Notes: generated from the sequence alone by a model not told the origin. 64,000 nt of DNA from UBA10324 sp038326325 (GCA_038326325.1 JBBQJW010000004.1:124001-188000); one strand, 5' to 3'. Positions 18,569 to 28,182 are shown, numbered from the stretch's first letter. Translations and numbers: made by a program.

Positions 18569-19108
18569 TTATTTCTCGTCGAGCACATTTGCTGAAATTT
18601 CAATAACAGTATAGTTTGGAATTGTATTGGCTGTTACATGTATTGATTTATGTTGCTCACCACCTTTACCCTCGGAATTAAACTGAACACTTATTACTCC
18701 TTGTTTTCCTGGCATGATCGGCTCCTTATTAAAGGAAGGGATGGTGCAACCGCATGAAGCTTTTGCCATGCGAATTACCAATGGATGCTTTCCTGTATTG
18801 GTAAATTTGAAATCGTGTTTCACAATATCACCCTCATGAATATTTCCGAAATTATAAATCTCTTCCGGGAATTCAATGGTAGTTAAAACTGTATCAGTCA
18901 ATCGCTGATTGGTTTCAGGATTTTCGTTCAACGCGTTTTGAATCGGGCCGGGAGAATTTTTATTCTCAATGAAATTCGAAGGGAATTGCTTTCCCACTGA
19001 ATCATCACCTTCTCTTGGCATTGTCAGTTTTAAAATATCAATAACAGCAATTGCAAACACGCTTAACGCGATGATGATGAGCGAAAGTGTTTTTAAGTTT
19101 TCCTTCAT
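18569..19108 (-). CDS. DUF1573 domain protein
   Basis: This 179-residue protein has an N-terminal signal-anchor (about 8-28), a polar linker, and a C-terminal DUF1573 Ig-like domain (about 75-179). The domain has the recognisable pattern YNFGNIHEGDIVKHDFKFTNTG ... KASCGCTIP ... PGKQGVISVQF. The SCGCT cysteines are characteristic. The domain probably faces the periplasm. Its function is not established. It lies 3 bp upstream of the prenyltransferase gene in the same cluster. Confidence 0.8.
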   Translation of the reverse strand: MKENLKTLSLIIIALSVFAIAVIDILKLTMPREGDDSVGKQFPSNFIENKNSPGPIQNALNENPETNQRLTDTVLTTIEFPEEIYNFGNIHEGDIVKHDFKFTNTGKHPLVIRMAKASCGCTIPSFNKEPIMPGKQGVISVQFNSEGKGGEQHKSIHVTANTIPNYTVIEISANVLDEK

Positions 19109-19130
19109 GGCGCGCGAATTTATAAAAGCA

Positions 19131-20828
19131 TTATTGCTTCACCGCCTTTTGACTAATCATTGATTTACGATTGGTAAAATATTGCTCCACTTCGCTCAAT
19201 GATTTTGTATTGAAAGTCATTGCTTTTGTCAGCATTCCTTTACGCGCCGCAAGCGTTCCATAATGAATATCATGAATGCCCACCAGATTATGCGCATCAG
19301 GATTAACACTGATTAAAACATTTTTCTCAATGGCATATTGAAGCCACCGCCAATCAATATCCAATCGCCAGGGATGCGCGTTTATTTCAATGATGACATT
19401 ATTTTTCGCGCATGAGTCAATAATTTCTTTGTGATTAATCGGATAACCAGCTCGTGATAAAAGCAACCGTCCTGTTGGATGACCTAGTATTGTCGTGTAA
19501 GGATTTTCGATAGCGCGAATCAATCGCGAGGTCGCTTTCTCCTCGCTCATTTTAAAATTCTGGTGAATGGATACAATCACAAAATCGAATCGTGAAAGAA
19601 TTTCTTCGTCATAATCCAACGAACCATCATTCAGAATATCGGATTCAATTCCTTTAAAAATTTTGAACGGAGAGAGTTTTTTGTTGAGCGCCTCAATCTC
19701 CTCGTGCTGCTGTAACACTCGTTCTTTAGAAAGCCCTTTCGCGTAAACTGCTGTTTGCGAGTGATCGCTGAGGCATAAATATTCGTAACCCGATTTAATA
19801 CTGTAACGAGCCATTTCTTCAATCGAATTATTGCCATCGCTCCAGGTGGAATGCGCATGAACAACTCCGAGAATTTGTTTCGGCTCTAACAGTTCAGGTA
19901 ATTTATTTTCTGCTGCTAATTCAATTTCATTTATTCCTTCTCTCAGTTCGGGTAAAACAAATTGCAGATTCGCCGCTTTATAAATTTCTTCTTCGCTTGA
20001 AAAATTCCGTGAATCAAAATCAGGAATTCTTTTTTTCACCGCCTCGACATGTGAATCATTTCCGGTGGTGATGAAAAGGTTTTTATAGAAATTATTTTTT
20101 TCGGAAAATGAAATCTGAAATAATGTTCCCGCGGTTGTTTTCGCGTGAATGGAATTTTCAACTTCTTCCAATTGTTCGAATGAAGATTCACTCAAAGCTT
20201 CCATTACTTCCTCAAAGGGAGTTGTTGTTATCAAATCAATTTTGTCGAGCGTTTCACAATAGCGGCGCATTTCTCCGGTGAAAGAATTTCGTTCGTCTGA
20301 AAAATATTTATTCAACAACTGTAACAGCAATAAACTTTCTTCTTCCACTTCGCCGTAGCGGAATTTATTTTTATGCTTCAGGTAAAACTGAATATTTTCT
20401 AAAACTGATTTTTGTGTTTTCTCCCCGAACCCCTTCAATAACATCAGGCGGTTTTCGAGACAAGCATATTTTAATTCGTCAATACTTTCTATTTCCAATT
20501 CCTTCCAGATGACGGAAACTTTTTTCGGACCGAGCCCTTTGATGTTCATTATCTCAACAATTCCATCCGGAGTTTTTTCCAACAACTCATCCAATTGTTT
20601 GATGTGACCTGATGAAAGAAGCGATTGAATTTTTTGTTTGATGGAAACACCAATGGTTGGAATCGCGTCAATTTCCTCATCGGTCATTTCGCTCAACTGA
20701 CCATTTACCTTGCTGATATTATAGGAAGCGGCGGTGTATGATTTCGCCTTGAATGAATTTTCTCCATGCAAATCCATGAGTTTGCCAAGCAACTCAAATG
20801 CAGATTCTATTTCTGAATTCGTGACCAT
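19131..20828 (-). CDS. polX: PolX-type protein: HhH + degenerate Pol X + PHP domain
   Basis: This 565-residue protein has bacterial PolX architecture: helix-hairpin-helix repeats and a Pol X fold (residues 1-300), and a C-terminal PHP phosphoesterase domain (about 315-565). The PHP metal ligands are visible: HAHSTWSDG (about 324), SDHSQT, GIESDI, SIHQN, GHPTGR and NPDAHN. The polymerase site looks damaged. The usual GSxRRG...GDIDLL reads GEMRRYCETLDKIDLI here (about 183-198), so the GS motif and the first Asp of DxD are lost. It is probably a DNA-repair nuclease rather than a polymerase. The start at 20828 matches the family N-terminus. Confidence 0.85.
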   Translation of the reverse strand: MVTNSEIESAFELLGKLMDLHGENSFKAKSYTAASYNISKVNGQLSEMTDEEIDAIPTIGVSIKQKIQSLLSSGHIKQLDELLEKTPDGIVEIMNIKGLGPKKVSVIWKELEIESIDELKYACLENRLMLLKGFGEKTQKSVLENIQFYLKHKNKFRYGEVEEESLLLLQLLNKYFSDERNSFTGEMRRYCETLDKIDLITTTPFEEVMEALSESSFEQLEEVENSIHAKTTAGTLFQISFSEKNNFYKNLFITTGNDSHVEAVKKRIPDFDSRNFSSEEEIYKAANLQFVLPELREGINEIELAAENKLPELLEPKQILGVVHAHSTWSDGNNSIEEMARYSIKSGYEYLCLSDHSQTAVYAKGLSKERVLQQHEEIEALNKKLSPFKIFKGIESDILNDGSLDYDEEILSRFDFVIVSIHQNFKMSEEKATSRLIRAIENPYTTILGHPTGRLLLSRAGYPINHKEIIDSCAKNNVIIEINAHPWRLDIDWRWLQYAIEKNVLISVNPDAHNLVGIHDIHYGTLAARKGMLTKAMTFNTKSLSEVEQYFTNRKSMISQKAVKQ

Positions 20829-20860
20829 AAAAAAATTTACGGTCGTAAAAATAACATCAC

Positions 20861-22417
20861 TTATTTCGAAGTCAATCGAACAATCGGACAAATCATTTCT
20901 TCCATACTTAAACCGCCGTGCTGAAAAGTGTTACGGAAATGATTGACATGATAATTATAGTTGTTCGGGTAAACAAAAAATTTATCCTCCTTCGCGAAAA
21001 TGAACGCGCTGCTGATGTGTGGTTTCGGCAGCATTGCCTCGTGTGGATTGCGTACTTCTAAAACTTCGCGGGGATTATAATTGAGATTGCGACCGTGCTT
21101 GTAACGAAGGTTAGTAGAGGTCTCTTTGTCGCCAATCACTTTCACCGGTTCTTTAACTCTGATGCTTCCGTGATCGGTTGAAATAATCAGGTTCACTTTT
21201 TTCTCCGTGATACGCAAAAGCGCCTGATACAATGGTGAATGTTGAAACCACGAAAGTGTAATGGAACGATATGAAGTTTCGTCATTCGCCAATTCTTTCA
21301 GTACCTGCATTTCAGTGCGCACATGCGAAAGAAGATCAACGAAATTGTAAACGATTACATTGAATGGATTCGACAACATGTTGTGAATGTTGTCAACCAT
21401 TTTTTGTCCGTCGAAAGTGTTTGTGATTTTGGTGTATGAAAATTTTATGTCCTTCTTGCTTCGCACAATCAGGTCGCCGAGAAAATCCTGTTCGTGCAAA
21501 TTTTTTCCACCTTCATCTTCATCATTCAACCAGTAATTTGGAAATTTCCTTTCAATATCCAATGGAGTCATACCAGCGAAAATCGCGTTGCGACTGTATT
21601 GAGTACTGGTTGGAAGTATGGAATAAAAATGATCTTCAGATGTAACACGAAAATTTTCGCTCAATAATGGTTGAATCATTTTCCATTGATCGAACCGGAG
21701 ATTATCAATGAGAATAAAAAAAGTAGGAATCGTTTCATCAATAAAAGGCAAAACCTTTTCACGCATTAAAGTATGAGAGAGAGTAGGAGTTGTTTCATCA
21801 GGTTTGGTTAACCACTTGATATAATTTTTAGAAACGAATTTGCAGAACTCGCTGTTTGCTTCACTCTTCTGCATGTTCAACACATCGCGCATGTCGTTAG
21901 TTTTCGACTTGTCAAGTTCAAGTTCCCAGTAAATCAACTTACGATATAATTCTCCCCACTCTTGTTGATTCAATCCGGTGTTCATGTGCGACATGATCTG
22001 CTGAAATTCTTTCTGATAATCAGAAGTGGTTTTCGAACTGATCAATTGCCTGCTATCAAGAATTTTTTTCAGCGTGAGTAAAATCTGATTCGACTTCACG
22101 GGCTTAATCAGATAGTCGCTGATTTGCGAAGCGATCGCCTGCTCCATCAGATTCTCTTCTTCATTTTTGGTTATCATCACGATAGGCAAAGCGGGATGCA
22201 ATGCTTTTATGCGCGACAAAGTTTCAAGACCGCTGAGTCCGGGCATTTGTTCATCAAGAAAAACAACATCAATAATTGCGTTAGCGCATTTTTCAATCGC
22301 GTCAACGCCATTGCTCACTTCAATAATATTGTATCCTTTCTCGTTGAGAAAAAGCAAGTGAGGTTTCAATAATTCTATTTCATCGTCGCACCAAAGTATA
22401 GTAGCCAAACTGTTCAT
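20861..22417 (-). CDS. porX: T9SS response regulator PorX (REC + PglZ)
   Basis: This 518-residue protein has a receiver domain (residues 1-125; acidic pair D11-D12, phospho-acceptor D55 in FLDEQMPG, K in YLIKPVKS), a helical linker, and a C-terminal PglZ domain of the alkaline-phosphatase superfamily (about 200-515; ILIDNLRFDQWK, YSILPTSTQYSRNA, STDHGS). This is the architecture of PorX, which regulates T9SS genes and in some species hydrolyses oligonucleotides. I start at the ATG at 22417. A longer frame to 22465 lacks family support and would cross the promoter area. It fits the T9SS cargo elsewhere in the window. Confidence 0.9.
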   Translation of the reverse strand: MNSLATILWCDDEIELLKPHLLFLNEKGYNIIEVSNGVDAIEKCANAIIDVVFLDEQMPGLSGLETLSRIKALHPALPIVMITKNEEENLMEQAIASQISDYLIKPVKSNQILLTLKKILDSRQLISSKTTSDYQKEFQQIMSHMNTGLNQQEWGELYRKLIYWELELDKSKTNDMRDVLNMQKSEANSEFCKFVSKNYIKWLTKPDETTPTLSHTLMREKVLPFIDETIPTFFILIDNLRFDQWKMIQPLLSENFRVTSEDHFYSILPTSTQYSRNAIFAGMTPLDIERKFPNYWLNDEDEGGKNLHEQDFLGDLIVRSKKDIKFSYTKITNTFDGQKMVDNIHNMLSNPFNVIVYNFVDLLSHVRTEMQVLKELANDETSYRSITLSWFQHSPLYQALLRITEKKVNLIISTDHGSIRVKEPVKVIGDKETSTNLRYKHGRNLNYNPREVLEVRNPHEAMLPKPHISSAFIFAKEDKFFVYPNNYNYHVNHFRNTFQHGGLSMEEMICPIVRLTSK

Positions 22418-22476
22418 CGTATAATTACTTTTGCCTGCGAATTTAGCTGTTCGAGTCGCTTCCATTCTATTAACTT

Positions 22477-22484
22477 TATTTTTG
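22477..22484 (+). promoter_or_regulatory. -7 element of the HD gene
   Basis: TATTTTTG matches TAnnTTTG and ends only 4 bp before the GTG start at 22489. If used, transcription would begin at about the start codon, giving a leaderless mRNA. Otherwise the true start is downstream. Confidence 0.35.
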
Positions 22485-22488
22485 TTTC

Positions 22489-23718
22489 GTGAATAAGAGA
22501 AAAATCATCAACGATCCGGTTTATGGATTTATTACAATTCCTTCGGAAATAATTTTCGACATCATCGAACATCGTTGGTTTCAACGGTTACGAAGGATTC
22601 AGCAATTAGGATTATCAAGCTTGGTTTATCCGGGTGGAAATCATACGCGCTTTCAGCACACATTGGGTGCGATGCACCTGATGACACTTTCGTTGGAAGT
22701 ATTACGGTCAAAAGGAATTTCAATTTCAGAAGAAGAAGGCAAAGCGGCGGTCATCGCAATACTAATGCACGATATTGGTCACGGACCTTTTTCACATACT
22801 TTGGAAAAAACAATCGTCCAAGGTGTCGCGCACGAAGAGTTGTCGGTTCTTTTTATGGAACGATTGAATAAAGAGTTTAAAGGAAAACTTTTACTTGCGA
22901 TTAAAATTTTTCAGGATAAGTACAAAAAGAAATTCCTTCATCAATTAGTAAGCGGGCAATTAGATATGGATCGGCTCGATTACTTGAATCGAGATAGTTT
23001 TTTTTCAGGAGTGGCTGAAGGAGTTATCGGTTACGACCGCATCATTAAAATGCTGACGGTTCACAAGGGAGAATTGGTTGTGGAGGCGAAAGGAATTTAC
23101 AGTATCGAAAAATTTATTGTCAGTCGCCGGTTGATGTACTGGCAAGTGTATCTGCACAAAACAGTTTTGGTGGCCGAACAAATGTTGGTGCGCATTTTAG
23201 AACGAGCAAGAGAATTGGCTGTTAACGGTGTAACAGTTTTTGCTCCACCCGCTTTACAATTTTTTCTTTCCAAAACAATCCGAACGAAAGATTTTTACGA
23301 GAACGAAAATGTATTTGAGCAATTCGCTTTGCTCGACGATAGCGATGTAATGGGCGCGATAAAAGTGTGGCAGTCGCATTCAGATAAAACGCTTTCTTAT
23401 CTGAGTAAATGTTTAATTAACCGAAAACTTTTTCATATCGAATTGCAATCTGAACCATTCAGTCAAACAAAAATTGATTCGCTGAAAAAAAAGATTGAAA
23501 AAAAATTCAGATTGAAAAAAGAAGAATTGAATTACCTGCTATTCGAAGAAACCACCAGCAACAACGCTTATAACCGTAAAGGAGATGCGATAAAAATTTT
23601 ATTGAAGAACGGAAAAGTAAAAGACATCGCCGAAGCATCAGACCAGTTAAATATTTCTGTTTTGTCGGAACCTGTTATTAAACATTTTTTGTGCTGGCCT
23701 AAGGAAATAAAGGAATAA
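22489..23718 (+). CDS. HD domain phosphohydrolase (dNTPase-like)
   Basis: This 409-residue protein resembles SAMHD1/dGTPase-type HD hydrolases. The metal-binding HD motif is AILMHDIGHGPFSHTLE (about 90-106), preceded by RFQHTLGAMHLM, and a further Asp lies in QLDMDRLDYLNRDSFFSGV. The N-terminus NDPVYGFI...FQRLRRIQQLG is typical of this subgroup (YdhJ-like). It may act on dNTPs, but substrate specificity cannot be read from sequence. Its start is GTG. It is divergent from porX and followed by a terminator. Confidence 0.85.
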   Translation: MNKRKIINDPVYGFITIPSEIIFDIIEHRWFQRLRRIQQLGLSSLVYPGGNHTRFQHTLGAMHLMTLSLEVLRSKGISISEEEGKAAVIAILMHDIGHGPFSHTLEKTIVQGVAHEELSVLFMERLNKEFKGKLLLAIKIFQDKYKKKFLHQLVSGQLDMDRLDYLNRDSFFSGVAEGVIGYDRIIKMLTVHKGELVVEAKGIYSIEKFIVSRRLMYWQVYLHKTVLVAEQMLVRILERARELAVNGVTVFAPPALQFFLSKTIRTKDFYENENVFEQFALLDDSDVMGAIKVWQSHSDKTLSYLSKCLINRKLFHIELQSEPFSQTKIDSLKKKIEKKFRLKKEELNYLLFEETTSNNAYNRKGDAIKILLKNGKVKDIAEASDQLNISVLSEPVIKHFLCWPKEIKE

Positions 23719-23807
23719 ATTTTTCGTTAAACCTCATCCTTTCAATCCTGCATAAAAAATTATTTTAGCGCCATGAATTTTACAGCCGGGGAAATATGCC
23801 GTTTACT

Positions 23808-23845
23808 AAAGAGGCAACTTCAGAAATGAGGCTGCCTCTTTTGTT
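23808..23845 (+). terminator. Rho-independent terminator
   Basis: AAAGAGGCA (23808-23816) pairs with TGCCTCTTT (23833-23841), followed by a T-rich tract. It ends the HD gene transcript and insulates gatB. Confidence 0.75.
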
Positions 23846-23854
23846 TACAGAAAA

Positions 23855-23862
23855 TATATTTG
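23855..23862 (+). promoter_or_regulatory. -7 element of gatB
   Basis: TATATTTG is an exact TAnnTTTG match. It lies 22 bp upstream of the ATG at 23884 and overlaps the alternative start at 23860, which argues for the downstream start. Confidence 0.5.
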
Positions 23863-23883
23863 CAAAAAATTATTTTTGCCTTG

Positions 23884-25329
23884 ATGAGTCACTACGATAA
23901 ATACGAAGCGGTTATTGGTTTGGAAGTGCATGTGCAACTACTGACAAAGAGTAAAGCCTTTGCAAGTGATGCGACTGAATATGGCGCAGCACCTAACACA
24001 CAAGTGAGCGTTGTTACACTCGGGCATCCGGGCACACTTCCACGCTTTAACAAAAAGGCACTTGAGTTTGCAGTGAAGATTGGACTTGCTACCAACTGTA
24101 ACATTCGCCGCGAAAATCAGTGGGCACGCAAAAATTATTTTTATCCTGATTTACCAAAAGGATATCAAATAACTCAACACACAACTCCGCTTTGCACCGA
24201 AGGATTTTTATTACTGAAAATGGATGATTATGAAAAACGAATCGGCATCACTCGTATTCATATGGAGGAAGACGCGGGCAAGAGCATGCACGACCAGGAT
24301 CCGTATTTTACATTGATTGATTTGAACCGCGCAGGAATTCCATTGATAGAAATTGTGAGCGAGCCCGACATGCGCACCGCTGATGAAGCTTACGCGTATG
24401 TAACGGAGATTCGGAAAATTGTTCGTTGGCTCAATATCTGCGATGGCAACATGGAAGAGGGAAGTATGCGTTGTGATGCGAATGTTTCGGTGCGGTTGAA
24501 GGGCGCGGAAAAATTTGGTCAGAAGGTGGAAGTGAAAAATATGAACTCGATTCGCAATGTGAAGCGCGCAATAGAACATGAAATCACACGACAGATAGAT
24601 ATGGTTGAGAAGGGCGAACGGGTTGATCAGGATACAAGAAATTTCGATGCGCTTACAGGAACCACTTCGAGCATGCGCTCAAAAGAAGATGCAAATGATT
24701 ACCGTTATTTTCCGGAGCCGGATTTACCACCTGTGATTGTGGAAGAAAAATATGTGAGCGCTGTTCGTAAGGCAATGCCGAAACTTCCGGAGCAACTGAA
24801 GCAGGATTTTATTTCGCTCGGACTTTCAGAATATGATGCTTCGATTTTGACAGAAGAAAAAGAAACAGCAAATTATTTTCAAAGTGTATGTGCGAACACG
24901 AAGAACACCAAAGCCGCTGCTAATTGGGTAATGGGGCCGGTGAAATCTTTTTGTAATGAGCAGGCAATTGCGATGTCGGAGTTTTCAGTTCCAGCAAAAA
25001 CTATTTCTGAATTGATTGAAATGATTGATGCTGGTGGAATGAATTTTTCCATTGCTTCGCAAAAATTATTTCCTGAGTTATTGAAATCCCCTTCTGCAAG
25101 CGCAAAACAATTGGCAAGTGAAATGCAATTGATTCAGCAAAGTGATGAGGGTTTGATTTTAAAATACATTGATGAAGCCATTGCAAAATTTCCGGAGAAG
25201 GTTGCCGAATTCAAAGGTGGCAAAACCGGAATCGCGAGTTTGTTCATGGGAGAAGTGATGAAACTTTCGAAAGGAAAGGCAGACCCCAAACTCACAAATA
25301 AATTACTTTTACAAAAATTGAATTTCTGA
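23884..25329 (+). CDS. gatB: Asp-tRNA(Asn)/Glu-tRNA(Gln) amidotransferase subunit B
   Basis: This 481-residue subunit of the GatCAB complex converts Glu-tRNA(Gln), and where needed Asp-tRNA(Asn), to the amide form. The opening YEAVIGLEVHVQLLTKSKAF is diagnostic, as are GHPGTLP, YPDLPKGYQITQ, EEDAGKSMHD and RSKEDANDYRYFPEPDLPP. The C-terminus is the YqeY-like tail (PEKVAEFKGGKTGIASLFMGEVMK). Length is standard. I start at ATG 23884 (MSHYDKYEA) because the promoter -7 box covers the upstream start. Confidence 0.96.
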   Translation: MSHYDKYEAVIGLEVHVQLLTKSKAFASDATEYGAAPNTQVSVVTLGHPGTLPRFNKKALEFAVKIGLATNCNIRRENQWARKNYFYPDLPKGYQITQHTTPLCTEGFLLLKMDDYEKRIGITRIHMEEDAGKSMHDQDPYFTLIDLNRAGIPLIEIVSEPDMRTADEAYAYVTEIRKIVRWLNICDGNMEEGSMRCDANVSVRLKGAEKFGQKVEVKNMNSIRNVKRAIEHEITRQIDMVEKGERVDQDTRNFDALTGTTSSMRSKEDANDYRYFPEPDLPPVIVEEKYVSAVRKAMPKLPEQLKQDFISLGLSEYDASILTEEKETANYFQSVCANTKNTKAAANWVMGPVKSFCNEQAIAMSEFSVPAKTISELIEMIDAGGMNFSIASQKLFPELLKSPSASAKQLASEMQLIQQSDEGLILKYIDEAIAKFPEKVAEFKGGKTGIASLFMGEVMKLSKGKADPKLTNKLLLQKLNF

Positions 25330-25348
25330 TTTTTAATTTCCCCCCACC

Positions 25349-26482
25349 ATGAAAAAAATATTTTTAGTTCTCTCCATTGCCTTGTGTAACAGTTTTACAT
25401 TTGCACAAAAACCAACGACTGTTACAGGTCATTTTACCGGAATTCCTGCGGGCACTCCAATTGTTTTTGAAAAACTGAATTACAGTTTCGTCAAACCAAT
25501 TGACACTTTTAAAGTTGCTGCCGATGGTGGTTTTATTTTTAAAGACAGCGTGAAAGAAGAAGGACTCTATCGCATTCGGTTGACCGATGCATTGAATGTG
25601 CTGGTGGTTCTTCAACCAACAACTCAGTTAGTGAAAATTGAAACTGATACAGTGCGCATGAAAACTTTTGATTACACAGTTGAAGGCTCACCACTCACAG
25701 CTCAAATCAGAGATTTTGTGATTCAGGCAAATCAAAAGTATGGAGTAGTTCAATCGCTTGGCGCTGAATTGCAAAACCCAATGTTGCCAGATTCTATAAA
25801 GCAGATGAAGCAAATGCAATTGAATTTTTATAATTCACAGGCAACTTTGTTTGTTCAATCGTATCTCGATACTGTTACAAGTCCTGTTATAGGTTCATTT
25901 GGCGGATTAAGTTTTATTGATGTAAAAAGTGATGTGAAGTTTGCAACAAAGTTAGAGAAGCGACTTTACGATACATATAAAGACAATTCATTAGTACATG
26001 ATTTTGTTGCACATGCTGAAGATTTAAAAAAGCAAATGGAACCACCTTCTGCTTTTCCAGTTGGTAGTGAAGTTCCTGATATTGTTTTAAAAGATACCAG
26101 CGGAAAAGAAATTCATTTATACGACATCAAGGATAAATATGTATTGATTGATTTCTGGGCTTCGTGGTGCGGACCGTGTCGTGCCGAAAATCCGAATGTG
26201 GCAGCGATGTATCAGAAATATAAAGACAAAGGTTTTACTGTTTTCAGTATTTCGCTCGACAGTGATAAAAAGAAATGGGAAACAGCAATTGCAAAAGACA
26301 AACTCGCATGGCCCTATCATGTGAGCGAATTGAAAGGATGGCAATCTCAGATTTGTCAGCCCTGGAAAATTCAATCTATTCCCTCCAACTTTTTAATTGA
26401 CAAAGACAAAAAAGTTATTGGAAATAATCTTCGGGGAGAAGATTTACAAAATGTGTTACAGCAACTTTTGGATAAGCAGTAG
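25349..26482 (+). CDS. DUF4369-thioredoxin (TlpA-like) protein, copy 1
   Basis: This 377-residue protein has a signal peptide (cleavage near TFAQ, residue 20), a DUF4369 domain (about 22-115), a helical linker and a C-terminal TlpA/AhpC-TSA-like thioredoxin domain. The redox site is WASWCGPCRAENPN. It is expected to act as a thiol-disulfide reductase in the periplasm, for example in cytochrome c maturation or respiration of thiols. It lies 19 bp after gatB, so it may be co-transcribed. Copy 2 begins 62 bp downstream. Confidence 0.88.
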   Translation: MKKIFLVLSIALCNSFTFAQKPTTVTGHFTGIPAGTPIVFEKLNYSFVKPIDTFKVAADGGFIFKDSVKEEGLYRIRLTDALNVLVVLQPTTQLVKIETDTVRMKTFDYTVEGSPLTAQIRDFVIQANQKYGVVQSLGAELQNPMLPDSIKQMKQMQLNFYNSQATLFVQSYLDTVTSPVIGSFGGLSFIDVKSDVKFATKLEKRLYDTYKDNSLVHDFVAHAEDLKKQMEPPSAFPVGSEVPDIVLKDTSGKEIHLYDIKDKYVLIDFWASWCGPCRAENPNVAAMYQKYKDKGFTVFSISLDSDKKKWETAIAKDKLAWPYHVSELKGWQSQICQPWKIQSIPSNFLIDKDKKVIGNNLRGEDLQNVLQQLLDKQ

Positions 26483-26544
26483 AATTGTTACATCTCTGTT
26501 TTTTCAATGTTTCTTTGCGAAATATTTTCAATTCAATTTCAGTA

Positions 26545-27693
26545 ATGAATAAAATTTCCCTTTTCCTTTTATCTGTTTTGTTTCTTTCAATTTTTTCCTG
26601 CAAAAAACAGGAGGGATATGCTATCACCGGAAAGTTGCTGAATATCCCCTCAGGTTCAAAGATTTATTTTGATGAATTGGAATACAACAAAGTCACAACA
26701 CTTGACACAGCAGAAGTCGGAGCCGAAGGACAATTCAGATTCGAAGGATTTCTTTCTCATCTTGGTTTGTATCGCGTTCGCTATAATGAAAAAAATTCTG
26801 TGTTTTTAGTGCTTGACAAAAATTCAGGAACTGTAACAGTTGAAGCGGATACTTCAAATTTTTTAATCAAACCATATACTGTAACAGGTTCGTCGGCTTC
26901 ATTGCAATTTCTTAATTTCTTTACTCACATCAATGACATTTATAAATCAATTGGTGAAGTAAATGCGCAACTGAATGATTCGTCAGGTGCAGTAAGTGAT
27001 ACAATGAAGGAAGCATTGATGCAGCAAATGCAAATAATGACAGATGACGGAAGAAAATGGATAAATAATTATGTTGACACAGTAAGCAATCCCATCATTG
27101 CTGTTTTTGCGCTGAGCAATTTTTTGAATCCGGAAATGGATAAAGCCACTTTTGAAAAGTTTGTTGCGAAGGCAAAATCAAAATATAATGATGTACCGAT
27201 GGCAATTGATTTTGCAAAAGATGTTGACCTCGCATTCCAGAAAATGAATCGAAAGGAAGGTGAAGCGCTCTTCGCTAATGGAACTCAGTTACCGGAAATA
27301 AATATTCCGGATGTAAATGGAACAACCATTTCACTTTCTTCGTTGAAAGGGAAATATGTGCTCGTTGATTTTTGGGCTTCTTGGTGCGGACCTTGCCGTG
27401 CAGAAAACCCGAATGTGGTTGCTGCTTACAATAATTACAAAGACAAGGGCTTTACAGTTTATTCCATTTCTTTAGATGACGATAAAGACAGATGGAAGCA
27501 AGCGATTGCAAAAGATAAACTTGATTGGCAATATCATGTGAGTGAATTGAAAGGATGGGAATCAATAATTGTTCACGAGTTCGGTATCAATTCAATCCCG
27601 ACAAATTATTTAATTGATAAGGAAGGTAAAATTATTGCTTCCAATCTGAGAGGAAAGGAATTGGAAAATATTCTTGCACAGAGTTTGAAATAA
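26545..27693 (+). CDS. DUF4369-thioredoxin (TlpA-like) lipoprotein, copy 2
   Basis: This 382-residue paralogue of the preceding gene has the same domain order. Its N-terminus ends in the lipobox LSIFSC, so it should be lipid-anchored while copy 1 is soluble. The active site is again WASWCGPCRAENPN, and flanking blocks such as YHVSELKGW are shared. I choose the ATG at 26545 (MNKISLFLL). The frame continues upstream to 26485, but that extension would bury the signal peptide. The pair is a tandem duplication with different membrane attachment. Confidence 0.88.
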   Translation: MNKISLFLLSVLFLSIFSCKKQEGYAITGKLLNIPSGSKIYFDELEYNKVTTLDTAEVGAEGQFRFEGFLSHLGLYRVRYNEKNSVFLVLDKNSGTVTVEADTSNFLIKPYTVTGSSASLQFLNFFTHINDIYKSIGEVNAQLNDSSGAVSDTMKEALMQQMQIMTDDGRKWINNYVDTVSNPIIAVFALSNFLNPEMDKATFEKFVAKAKSKYNDVPMAIDFAKDVDLAFQKMNRKEGEALFANGTQLPEINIPDVNGTTISLSSLKGKYVLVDFWASWCGPCRAENPNVVAAYNNYKDKGFTVYSISLDDDKDRWKQAIAKDKLDWQYHVSELKGWESIIVHEFGINSIPTNYLIDKEGKIIASNLRGKELENILAQSLK

Positions 27694-27745
27694 TTTTTTT
27701 CGATTTTTTTTGAAACTTCAATACTCCCAACTGGAATTTTCAAAA

Positions 27746-28171
27746 TCAAAAAGTCATTTCTGTTAAAAAATATTTTTTGCTTTCACCGCCGGTGCCCACA
27801 ATGGAAACTTCGTAGCGAACTTTTCCGGAACCTTTTAATGGTTCATCCCTGATATGCCAGTTAGGATGATAAGGAATGTAGTAAGTATGAAAGATATATT
27901 TTCCGTTACCATACAATTTAAAATCTGTGAAATGATAAATAGTTGGATCGAACACAGGTAGATTTATTGAAAAATAAATGAAAACTGTTTTATAGGTTAA
28001 ACCAACATTTTCATAAACATCTGTTGAATCAAATTTTAATGCCACTAATGAAGAATGGATAGTATCAAATGGATTTTGATTAAGAACTAAATCCTTCAAA
28101 TCATTTTTAATACAGGAATTGAAACTCAAAGAAATTAAAATCAGAAAAATCAAAAAGAAACAATTTTTCAT
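27746..28171 (-). CDS. Small lipoprotein of unknown function
   Basis: This 141-residue protein has a hydrophobic N-terminus ending in the lipobox SFNSC (cysteine at residue 20). The mature part is beta-rich with many aromatics (FIYFSINLPVFDPTIYHF, YIFHTYYIPYHPNW). I recognise no family. It starts 11 bp after the stop of the PEGA-like gene at 28183-28923, with which it probably forms an operon. Confidence 0.65.
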   Translation of the reverse strand: MKNCFFLIFLILISLSFNSCIKNDLKDLVLNQNPFDTIHSSLVALKFDSTDVYENVGLTYKTVFIYFSINLPVFDPTIYHFTDFKLYGNGKYIFHTYYIPYHPNWHIRDEPLKGSGKVRYEVSIVGTGGESKKYFLTEMTF

Positions 28172-28182
28172 TTCATGAACAT

